From positions 1 to 48,752 of the forward strand of contig CAXDTK010000007.1 of the NCBI GenBank assembly GCA_963992225.1: 48,752 nucleotides of DNA. The letters run 5' to 3'. The DNA is from Pelomonas sp963992225 (GTDB lineage Bacteria > Pseudomonadota > Gammaproteobacteria > Burkholderiales > Burkholderiaceae_C). Below are positions 42,128-48,752 of the stretch, in pieces. Position 1 is the first letter of the stretch, and each line of letters begins with the position of its first letter. A program made the position numbers and the translations under genes. The notes under the pieces are model-generated. The model ran no database searches and was not told where the DNA came from. It was given only the letters and a program-made list of their open reading frames with translations.

Positions 42128-43105
42128 ATGCGCTTCACCACGCTGGTGCCGGCCTACAAGCCCAAGTACCTCATTGAACTGCTGGCCGCACTGCGCCACC
42201 AAACGGTCAAGCCGGCCAAGGTCATCATCTCCGACGACAGCCCGGATCAGGCATTCGTGGCGGCGTTGACCGACACGCCCGTGGGCCACATGGTGTCGGA
42301 CCTGAACCTGGAGGTCGTCCCCGGCCCGCGCACCGGCGCGTATGACAACTTCCGCGCGTTGCTGCAGCGGTATGCCGGCCAGACCGAACTGTTCCACCTG
42401 CTGCTGGACGACGACATCCCTTACCCCACCTTCTACGAGCGCCATCTTGCAGCGCACGAGCAGGGGCGCATGGCCTGCGCCGTCAGCCGCCGCTGGACGG
42501 CGCTGGAATCCGGCCTGCCGACGCGGGACTTGCCGGTGCCGGCCGCCGTGTCGACGCACCCGCAGCGCATGCTGTCGCTGGATGCACCGCTGCTGTTCGC
42601 ACACACGGCGGGGCTCAGTGGCAACTGGCTGGGCGAGTTCTCGAACGCCACCTTCCGCGCCGACATGGCCCCGTTGCTGGACGACCCCAGCCTCGACGGC
42701 ATCTGCTACACGGGTCTTGAAGACCTGGGCGCCTTCCTGAAGGCCAGCCTGGTGGCGCCGCTGGGCTACATCAACGAGCACCTGGGCTTCTTCCGCACCA
42801 GTGCCGCGCAGCACTCCGCCGACCCCATGGGCCGGCCGATGAAGCTGGCCCACCTGGCCTACATCGCGCTGACCCTGTCGGGCCGGCGACTGGGCCAGTT
42901 GGACGCCAAGGCGGCGCAGGCCAACCTGGCGCGCCTGTGCCCGCTCATCGTCGAGCGTTACGGTACCCAGGCCGACATGGCCGGGATGTGCGCGGCGATG
43001 CCGGCGCTCGCCGTGGGCGGCGAGGCAGCCGAGGCCGAGTTCCTGGCCTTGTGGCAGGTGTACAGCGGCGCCGCGGCGCGCCGCGCGTTGCCGCCGCTGG
43101 CGTAA
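42128..43105 (+). CDS. Glycosyltransferase, GT-A/family 2-like
   Basis: Protein of 325 residues starting as family 2 transferases do: FTTLVPAYKPKYLIELLAAL, then VKPAKVIISDDSPD and LFHLLLDDDIPYPTFYERH with the acidic metal motif (DDD near residue 98). The C-terminal half is divergent. It probably uses the dTDP-amino sugar or another nucleotide sugar as donor. It begins 4 bp after the aminotransferase gene. Acceptor unknown. Confidence 0.75.
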   Translation: MRFTTLVPAYKPKYLIELLAALRHQTVKPAKVIISDDSPDQAFVAALTDTPVGHMVSDLNLEVVPGPRTGAYDNFRALLQRYAGQTELFHLLLDDDIPYPTFYERHLAAHEQGRMACAVSRRWTALESGLPTRDLPVPAAVSTHPQRMLSLDAPLLFAHTAGLSGNWLGEFSNATFRADMAPLLDDPSLDGICYTGLEDLGAFLKASLVAPLGYINEHLGFFRTSAAQHSADPMGRPMKLAHLAYIALTLSGRRLGQLDAKAAQANLARLCPLIVERYGTQADMAGMCAAMPALAVGGEAAEAEFLALWQVYSGAAARRALPPLA

Positions 43106-43116
43106 GGGCAGGGCGC

Positions 43117-44067
43117 ATGGCTGACGGAGAACAGCGGCTGAGCGAGTTCCTGCAGGCCGAGCGTGCGTTGGCCGAGAGCAACCACCAGCGCCTGGCCGCG
43201 CTGTACGACCGGCCGTTCGAGACCCTGTCCAGGGACAACGTCGCCATCACCGGTGTCGACGGCTGGCAGTTCATCAGCAATGGCAGCAACCACTGGGAAC
43301 AGCAGTATCTGGGCCAGTTGCGGCTGGCGCCGCCGGCCGTGGCCGAATGGCAGCAGGTGTTCGAGCGGCGGCTGGCCGCGTCGGCCGCCATCGGCGCGCG
43401 CTTCGCGCACCTGGTGGTGCCGGAGAAGCAGTCCATCTTCCCCGAGGCGCGCTGGCCCGGCGGCGCGCCGGTCGTGGGCGAACGCCCCGTCCAGCAACTG
43501 ATGGCGGCGGTGCCGCAGGGTCTGGTCTATCCGCTGGCGCAACTGCGCGCCGAGTCCTGGCGCGCCGAGCTGGCCTTCCGGGGCAACAGCCACTGGTGTG
43601 TCAGCGGCAGCTGGTTCGGCTTCGCGGCGCTGATGAGCCGCCTGTGGCCGGAGCGCCGCTTCGATTTCACCCACGTGCCGCTCGGGCGGGCCTGGTGGCG
43701 GCACGACCTGCTGCTGAAGTACATCGACGAGGTCTGCCACGAGAGCGTCATCGGCATCGCGCGGCCGGCGCCGCCGGCGTATGACAACCGCCTGCTGGCC
43801 ACCACGGGTGCCCACGTGGGCAACCACTACGTGCTGCAGAACCCCGCCGCACCGTACCAGGAGGCGGTGGTCGTGTTCGGCGACAGCTATTCCTACGACA
43901 TCGGCTTTGCCGACCTGCTCGCGGCCTTCTTCGGTCAGGTGCATTTCGTGTGGAACACGATGATCGACTTCCGCTACTGCCAGAGCGTCAAAGCCAGCTG
44001 CGTGCTGGTGCAGAGCGCCGAGCGTTACCTGGTGCGGCCGCACCCGCTCGACCTCAACCCGTTGTGA
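43117..44067 (+). CDS. AlgX/AlgJ-like SGNH acetyltransferase-type protein
   Basis: Protein of 316 residues without a clear signal peptide. The AlgX-type order of motifs is present: GVDGWQFISNGSNHW early, a LVVPEKQSIFPE strand, GNSHWCVSGSWFGF (Asn157, His159) and VVFGDSYSYD (Ser257). In AlgX the catalytic set is Asp174, His176 and Ser269; here the Asp place is Asn while Ser and His remain with similar spacing. It may O-acetylate the glycan made by this operon. Lack of an export signal is odd for this family. Start ATG 43117. Confidence 0.65.
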   Translation: MADGEQRLSEFLQAERALAESNHQRLAALYDRPFETLSRDNVAITGVDGWQFISNGSNHWEQQYLGQLRLAPPAVAEWQQVFERRLAASAAIGARFAHLVVPEKQSIFPEARWPGGAPVVGERPVQQLMAAVPQGLVYPLAQLRAESWRAELAFRGNSHWCVSGSWFGFAALMSRLWPERRFDFTHVPLGRAWWRHDLLLKYIDEVCHESVIGIARPAPPAYDNRLLATTGAHVGNHYVLQNPAAPYQEAVVVFGDSYSYDIGFADLLAAFFGQVHFVWNTMIDFRYCQSVKASCVLVQSAERYLVRPHPLDLNPL

Positions 44068-44078
44068 GCACCGCCGTC

Positions 44079-44933
44079 ATGAAGATCTGCCTGGTCCAGT
44101 ACAACCCCTTCCATCCCAAGGTCGGCATCCTCGATGCGTACAACGAGGTGGTGGAGTCCTACCACTGGGGCTTCCTCACACTGGGCCATCAGGTCGAGCG
44201 GCGCATCAACCATTTCGACCCGGAGGCGCTGAACCTCGTGTTCGGCTTCCAGATCCCGTTGCAGCTCGGGCTGATCAACAGCTTCCCCGACAACACCATC
44301 TTCTTCAACATGGAGCGCTATGCGCACCGCGACCTCGCCGGCACCGCCGCCGAGCATGTGGCGCGCCAATACCGCATCTGGGACTACAGCGCCTCCAACG
44401 TGGCCGCCTGGAATGCGCTGAATCCGCGCGTGCCGGCCTATCACGCCCTCACCGCGTATGCGCCCAACCTGGAGAAGGTGCCCAAGGGCGTGGCGCAGGA
44501 CATCGACGTCCTGTACTACGGCAACATCACGCCGGACCGCTTCGAGGCCCTGCACCAGGTGGCCGGCCTGCGGCCCGATCTGACGGGGCTGTCCGTGATG
44601 ACGGCGTGCAACGTGTGGGGAAAGCAGCGTGACGACCTCATCGCGCGCGCCAAGGTCGTCGTCAACTTCTCGCGCGGCACCATCTTCGAGATCGTGCGCG
44701 TGTCCTACCTGATGGCCAACTGCAAGGCGGTCGTCTGCGACACCAGCGACGGGCTGGAGATCGAGCCCGACCTGCGCGACGGCGCGCTGCGCTTCGTCAA
44801 GACGGCCGAGATCCGCGCCGCCTGCGAAGCCCTGGTGGCCGACGACGCCGGCCGGGAGGCCTATGCCCGCCAGGGGTACGACCTGATCCGCCGGCGCGAC
44901 ATCCGCGACGTGATTCAGCGCGGCCTGGCCTGA
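44079..44933 (+). CDS. Probable GT-B-like glycosyltransferase or glycan protein
   Basis: Protein of 284 residues. No firm family assignment. The middle reads DVLYYGNITPDRFEAL and the last third AKVVVNFSRGTIFEIVRVSYLMANCKAVVCD, resembling the donor-binding half of GT-B transferases such as CgeB-like proteins; the N-terminal part (KICLVQYNPFHPKVGILDAYNE) is consistent with that. Start ATG 44079; a GTG at 44064 overlapping the previous stop is also possible. Last gene of the operon, followed by a strong terminator. Confidence 0.55.
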   Translation: MKICLVQYNPFHPKVGILDAYNEVVESYHWGFLTLGHQVERRINHFDPEALNLVFGFQIPLQLGLINSFPDNTIFFNMERYAHRDLAGTAAEHVARQYRIWDYSASNVAAWNALNPRVPAYHALTAYAPNLEKVPKGVAQDIDVLYYGNITPDRFEALHQVAGLRPDLTGLSVMTACNVWGKQRDDLIARAKVVVNFSRGTIFEIVRVSYLMANCKAVVCDTSDGLEIEPDLRDGALRFVKTAEIRAACEALVADDAGREAYARQGYDLIRRRDIRDVIQRGLA

Positions 44934-44952
44934 GGTCGCCGGACTCCTGCGC

Positions 44953-44977
44953 AGAGGCTCTTCGGAGCCTCTTTTTT
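44953..44977 (+). terminator. Intrinsic terminator of the acyl-sugar/glycan operon
   Basis: AGAGGCTC, loop TTCG, GAGCCTCT and then six T, ending 20 bases after the last gene's stop. Perfect eight-base stem with the very stable UUCG tetraloop. It closes the long operon. Confidence 0.93.
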
Positions 44978-45010
44978 ATGGCGTGCGAGGCAGCAGCCGA
45001 GGCGCCCGCC

Positions 45011-45052
45011 AAAGAGAACAGCCAGTCGCCTCCTGCAAGGCGGACTGGCTGT
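45011..45052 (-). terminator. Intrinsic terminator of the octapeptide-repeat gene
   Basis: On the minus strand ACAGCCAGTCCGCC pairs with GGCGACTGGCTGT (one bulge) and is followed by TCTCTTT. It lies 39 bases past the stop at 45091. A second symmetric GC hairpin sits nearer the stop at 45060-45077. T tract is imperfect, so efficiency is uncertain. Confidence 0.75.
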
Positions 45053-45090
45053 CCGTGGGGCGGCCCTGAGGGGCCGCCGGGCGTGCACCG

Positions 45091-48000
45091 TCAGATCAGG
45101 GGCATCTGGCGGTTGTTCTCGTCCTCGTCGATCGGCTTCAGGCGCAGCTGCAGCAACTCCGGCGTTGCCGCCGTGGCGGCTGCCGGCACCGGGGCACCGG
45201 CGGCCGAGCCGCCGAGCAGCGCTGACTCCGGCTGGGCCAGCAGGTCGCCCAGCTTGACGTCCGTGGCGGGCGTGCCGTCCGGGTTCTTCGCGAACCAGAC
45301 GTCGCCGAGCTGGTGGACCACGCCATCGCTGGTCGTGTAGCTCGACAGCAGGCCGACATAGTTGCCGTTGTTGACCTCGCTCGTCTGGGCGGCGTTGAGG
45401 TTGAGCTCAATGATGCCCAGGTCGGCCAGCGACTTCAGCTCGCCCGCATCGGTCTTGCCGTCGTGGTTGGCGTCCACCCACACGCGCAGCTGGTTGAACT
45501 GCTCATCCGACGCCTGCAGCTTGTGGTCGCTGTTGCTGTCGAGGCTGGCCAGGGCGGCGAAGCCGTCCGCGGCGCGCTTGCCGTCGTTCATCACGAAGCC
45601 CGCGCCGAACAGTTCGCTGCCGTTGTTGATGCTGCCGTCACCGTTGCGGTCCAGCGCCAGCAGGCCGTCGCCGCCGCCCACCCAGCCCCACTGCTGCGCG
45701 TTGCCGGTGCCGTTCAGGTCGAACAACACGCCGTTGGACGCACTCAGGGTCTCGATGCCGTTGCCGTTCAGGTCCAGCACCAGCGGCGTGGAGTACATCC
45801 GGGCGTCGGCCTGTGCATTGCTGAGCGCCTGCACCTGGTCGGAGGTCATGGCCAGCGTCTGGTTCATGTCCATCGCCGCCAGGTCCTGGGTTTCGAAGCC
45901 CTGGATCTGCTGCGTCGTGAAGGCCTGGATCTGCTCCGTCGTCAGGCCGGTGATGGCGCTGGTCGTGAACGCCACCATGTCCTGCGTGTCGATGGCCTGG
46001 ATCTGTGCCGTCGAGAACGCGCCGAGCTGCGTCGACGTCAGGGCGGCGAAGTGCTGGGTGTCCAGCGCCTGCACGCTTTCGGTGGACAGCGCTTGCAGCT
46101 GGGCGGTGCTCAGCGCATGCAGCTGCACCGTCGTCAGCACATGGATGTCGGCAGTTTCCATCGTCGACATCTGGCTGGTCGTCAGTGCGACGATCTGCGC
46201 GGTGGACAGCGCACGGATCTGCAGGCTGTCGAAGGCATTCAGGTCATCGCTGACGAGGCCACCGATCTGCTGCGTGGTCAGCGACGCCACCTGCTGCGTG
46301 CCCAGTCCGCCAATCTGCTCGGAACTCAGCGCCTCGATCTGGGCCGTGCTCAGGGCGCGCAGCGACGCGGTGTTCAGTGCACGCAGATCCTGCGTCTCGA
46401 TGGCCTGGATCTGCTCGGTCGTGAGGCCCTGCACCTGGCGCGAGCTCAGTGCGGCGAACTGGCTGGTTTCCAGCACGTCGATGTTGGCGGTGGACAGGGC
46501 GCCCAGCTGCGAGGATCCCAGCACGGCGATCTGTGCGGTGCTCAGCGCGGCGACATCGGCGCTGTCCATCGTGGAGACCTGGTCGGTGGACAGCGCGTTG
46601 ATCTGCGCGGTGGTGAGCGCGCGGATCTGGGCCGTCTCAAGGGCGTTCAGATCATCGCTGGACAGGCCGGCGACCTGGCTGGTCGTCAGCGAGGCCACCT
46701 GGCCGGTGCTCAGCCCGGCGATCTGGGCAGAGCCCAGCGCGTCGAGCTGCGCCGTGGTCAGGGCGCGCAGCGCCGCGGTGTTCATCGCCCGCAGGTCCTG
46801 CGTCTCGAGCGCGGCGACCTGCTCGGTCGTCAGGCCGGCAATCTGGCGCGAGTTCAGCGTGGCGACCTGGGCGGTCTCCAGCGCGGCAAGGTTGGCCGTG
46901 GCCAGCGCGCCGAGCTGCGAGGACGACAGGGCCGTGATCTGGGCGGTGCCCAGCGCGGCGACATCGGCGCTGTCCATCGTGGAGACCTGGTCGGTCGTCA
47001 GTGCGGCGATCTGGGCGGTGTTCAGCGCGCGGACCTGGGCCGTGTCCAGCGCGTTCAGGTCATCGCTGGCCAGGCCGGCCACCTGGGCGGTGGTCAGCGA
47101 GGCGACCTGCTGCGTGCTGAGCGCACCAACCTGGGCGGATCCCAGCGCCTCCAGCTGCGCCGTGCTCAGCGAGCGCAGCGCGGCGGTGTTCATCGCCCGC
47201 AGGTCCTGCGTGTCGAGGGCCGCGACCTGGTCGGTCGTCAGGCCTGCGACCTGGCGGGAATTCAGCGCAGCGACCTGGCCGGTCTCCAGCGCGGCGATGT
47301 TGGCCGTGGCCAGCGCACCGAGCTGCGACGAGCCGAGCGCCGCGACCTGGACCGTGCTGAGCGCGGCGACGTCGGCGCTGTCGAGCGTGGAGACCTGGGC
47401 GGTCGTCAGCGCGGCGATCTGCGCCGTGTTCAACGCGCGGAACTGGGCCGTGTCGAGGGCGTTCAGATCGTCGCTGACGAGGCCGGCGACCTGCGCCGTG
47501 GTCAGCGAGGCGACTTGGCTGGTGCTGAGCGCGCCGACCTGGGCCGAGCCCAGCGCCTCCAGCTGGGCCGTGCTCAGCGAGCGCAGCGCGGCGGTGTTCA
47601 TGGCCCGCAGGTCCTGCGTGTCGAGCGCCGCGATCTGGTCGGTGCCCAGGGCGGTGACCTGGCGCGAGCTGAGGGCCGCGACCTGCTGGGTTTCCAGGGC
47701 TGCGATGTTTCCGGTGCTCAGCGCGGCCAGCTGCGCGGAGCTCAGCGAGTTGATCTGCGCGGTGCTCAGCGCGGCGACATCGGCGCTGTCCATCGTGGAG
47801 ACCTGGCTCGTGGTCAGGGCGTTGATCTGCGCTGTCGTCAGGGCGCGGATCTGGGCGCTGTCCAGGGCGTTCAGGTCATCGCTGACCAGGCTGGCGACCT
47901 GGGCCGTCAGCAGGGATGCGACCTGCGCCGTGGCCAGCGCGCCGACCTGGGCGGAGCCCAGGGCTTCCAGCTGGGCCGTGCTCAGCGCACGCAGCGCGGC

Positions 48001-48752
48001 GGTGTTCATCGCCCGCAGATCCTGCGTCTCCAGCGCGCCGATCTGGTCGGTGCTCAGGCCGGCGACCTGGCGCGAATTCAGCGTCGCGACCTGGCCGGTC
48101 TCCAGCGCGGCCACGTTGGCCGTGCTGAGGGCGCCGAGCTGCGACGAGCTGAGCGCGCCGATCTGGCCGGTGGCCAGCGCCACCACGGCGGCGCTTTCCA
48201 TCGTGGAGATCTGGGCGGTCGTCAGCGCGGCGATCTGGGCGCTGTTCAGCGCGCGGATCTGGGCGCTGCTCAGCGCGTTCAGGTCCTCGCTCGCCAGGCC
48301 GACGATCTGCGGCTGGGTGGTCAGCGAGGCGACCTGCTGGGTGCTCAGTGCGCCGATCTGTGCCGAGCCCAGGGCTTCCAGCTGCGCGGTGGTCAGTGCC
48401 CGCAGGGTCGCGGTGCTCATCGCCCGCAGGTCCTGCGTCTCGAGCGCAGCCATCTGGTCGGTCGTCAGGCCGGCGACCTGGCGCGAGCTCAACGCGGCGA
48501 CCTGCGCCGTCTCCAGTGCGGCGATGTTGGCCGTGGCCAGCGCAGCGATCTGGTTGGAGGCGAGTGCGCCCACCTGGCCGGTGCTCAGCGCAGTGACGTC
48601 GGCGCTGTCCATCGTGGAGACCTGGGCGGTCGTCAGCGCGGCGACCTGGGCCGTGTTCAACGCGCGGATCTGGGCGGTGTCCAGTGCATTGAGGTCGTCG
48701 CTGACGAGGCCGGCGACCTGCGCCGTGGTCAGCGAGGCGACTTGGCTGGTGC
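45091..48752 (-). CDS. Giant octapeptide-repeat surface protein with Ca-binding-type C-terminus, 5' part outside window
   Basis: The frame is open to the right edge, so the N-terminus lies outside; about 1220 residues are visible. Nearly all is built of 8-residue repeats of the form x-x-L-[ST]-[ST]-x-Q-[VI] (e.g. AALTTAQV). The last 235 residues (from M at 45798) form a non-repeat domain with PLVLDLNGNGIETLS, LLALDRNGDGSINNGSELFG, LDSNSDHKL and VWVDANHDGKTDAGEL: Asp-rich loops like EF-hand Ca sites, a C-terminal layout common in giant type I secreted proteins. No retention module can be judged. Likely exported by the type I genes at 26.7-31.7 kb. Convergent with the glycan operon. Confidence 0.85.
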   Translation of the reverse strand, partial: TSQVASLTTAQVAGLVSDDLNALDTAQIRALNTAQVAALTTAQVSTMDSADVTALSTGQVGALASNQIAALATANIAALETAQVAALSSRQVAGLTTDQMAALETQDLRAMSTATLRALTTAQLEALGSAQIGALSTQQVASLTTQPQIVGLASEDLNALSSAQIRALNSAQIAALTTAQISTMESAAVVALATGQIGALSSSQLGALSTANVAALETGQVATLNSRQVAGLSTDQIGALETQDLRAMNTAALRALSTAQLEALGSAQVGALATAQVASLLTAQVASLVSDDLNALDSAQIRALTTAQINALTTSQVSTMDSADVAALSTAQINSLSSAQLAALSTGNIAALETQQVAALSSRQVTALGTDQIAALDTQDLRAMNTAALRSLSTAQLEALGSAQVGALSTSQVASLTTAQVAGLVSDDLNALDTAQFRALNTAQIAALTTAQVSTLDSADVAALSTVQVAALGSSQLGALATANIAALETGQVAALNSRQVAGLTTDQVAALDTQDLRAMNTAALRSLSTAQLEALGSAQVGALSTQQVASLTTAQVAGLASDDLNALDTAQVRALNTAQIAALTTDQVSTMDSADVAALGTAQITALSSSQLGALATANLAALETAQVATLNSRQIAGLTTEQVAALETQDLRAMNTAALRALTTAQLDALGSAQIAGLSTGQVASLTTSQVAGLSSDDLNALETAQIRALTTAQINALSTDQVSTMDSADVAALSTAQIAVLGSSQLGALSTANIDVLETSQFAALSSRQVQGLTTEQIQAIETQDLRALNTASLRALSTAQIEALSSEQIGGLGTQQVASLTTQQIGGLVSDDLNAFDSLQIRALSTAQIVALTTSQMSTMETADIHVLTTVQLHALSTAQLQALSTESVQALDTQHFAALTSTQLGAFSTAQIQAIDTQDMVAFTTSAITGLTTEQIQAFTTQQIQGFETQDLAAMDMNQTLAMTSDQVQALSNAQADARMYSTPLVLDLNGNGIETLSASNGVLFDLNGTGNAQQWGWVGGGDGLLALDRNGDGSINNGSELFGAGFVMNDGKRAADGFAALASLDSNSDHKLQASDEQFNQLRVWVDANHDGKTDAGELKSLADLGIIELNLNAAQTSEVNNGNYVGLLSSYTTSDGVVHQLGDVWFAKNPDGTPATDVKLGDLLAQPESALLGGSAAGAPVPAAATAATPELLQLRLKPIDEDENNRQMPLI
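45811..48752 (-). repeat. Coding tandem repeat: 24-bp octapeptide units in a 408-bp super-repeat
   Basis: Two periods are seen. The short one is 24 bp (8 residues). The long one is 408 bp (136 residues, 17 octapeptides). The same phrase, on the + strand beginning TCCATCGT or close to it, sits at 46157, 46565, 46973, 47381, 47789, 48197 and 48608: exact 408-bp steps, except the last, which is 411 because of one inserted residue (Pro in TTQPQIV). The repeat closest to the C-terminus is the most divergent, with many Phe. About seven super-repeats are visible and the array continues out of the window. Confidence 0.95.

Noticed and set aside
48658..48660. TTG at 48660 as the start of the repeat protein
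   Set aside because: The same frame and the same repeat continue to the last base of the window, so this codon is internal.
45811..48752. Regular direct repeats that could suggest CRISPR or satellite DNA
   Set aside because: Period 24/408 bp is in frame and encodes a clear amino-acid repeat; there are no unique spacers.
1..48752. Mobile element or integrative island borders around the glycan block
   Set aside because: No transposase, integrase, tRNA or flanking direct repeats were seen in the window.

Overview
This is high-GC proteobacterial DNA. Codon use, gene families (DUF2917 beside a GcvA-like LysR regulator, a cyo oxidase operon with SURF1, a RegB/RegA pair, paired short ChrA genes) and dense packing point to a betaproteobacterium of the order Burkholderiales. 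The Rubrivivax-Leptothrix-Roseateles group is the best guess. No rRNA, tRNA, insertion sequence or CRISPR array was seen, so the taxon is inferred.

Bases 1-24.7 kb are mostly housekeeping and accessory single genes. They hold the 3' end of purL; a convergent GST-ArsR-SRPBCC operon; an MFS transporter divergent from a bo3-type ubiquinol oxidase operon (cyoABCD, a 42-residue membrane ORF, SURF1); and a RegB/RegA-type redox two-component system directly downstream. An FNR/ANR-like box lies in the divergent promoter region. Next come a flavin monooxygenase-like protein, GNAT, DUF2917, a LysR regulator, a small membrane protein, a YebC-family protein, an HtrA protease, a DUF4124 protein, a DUF1624 acyltransferase with a polysaccharide deacetylase, rlmB, upp, an unrecognised beta-rich protein, a split chromate transporter, a D-2-hydroxyacid dehydrogenase and a DUF1993 protein.

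Bases 24.8-44.9 kb form a tightly packed, one-direction gene block. It opens with a SPINDLY/OGT-type O-GlcNAc transferase abutting a complete type I secretion system (ABC transporter, membrane fusion protein, TolC-like protein). An acyl-sugar pathway follows: methyltransferase, GNAT, two acyl carrier proteins, two SDR domains (one fused to a MaoC hydratase), MBL hydrolase, KAS III, FkbH-like protein, AMP-ligase, then FdtA/FdtB-type enzymes for a dTDP-3-amino-3,6-dideoxyhexose. The block ends with a family-2-like glycosyltransferase, an AlgX-like SGNH acetyltransferase and a GT-B-like protein, closed by a strong terminator.

Convergent with this block, and running off the right edge, is a giant gene for an octapeptide-repeat protein. 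It has a 408-bp (136-residue, 17-octapeptide) super-repeat and a Ca-binding-type C-terminus like those of type I secreted giant surface proteins. Nearly every octapeptide carries Ser/Thr residues. My main hypothesis is that the whole 24-kb region is one system: a giant repeat protein glycosylated in the cytoplasm by the OGT, decorated with an acylated amino sugar, and exported by the dedicated type I secretion system. This would be a Gram-negative counterpart of the serine-rich-repeat glycoprotein/accessory Sec systems. The genes are seen directly; the link between them is inference.
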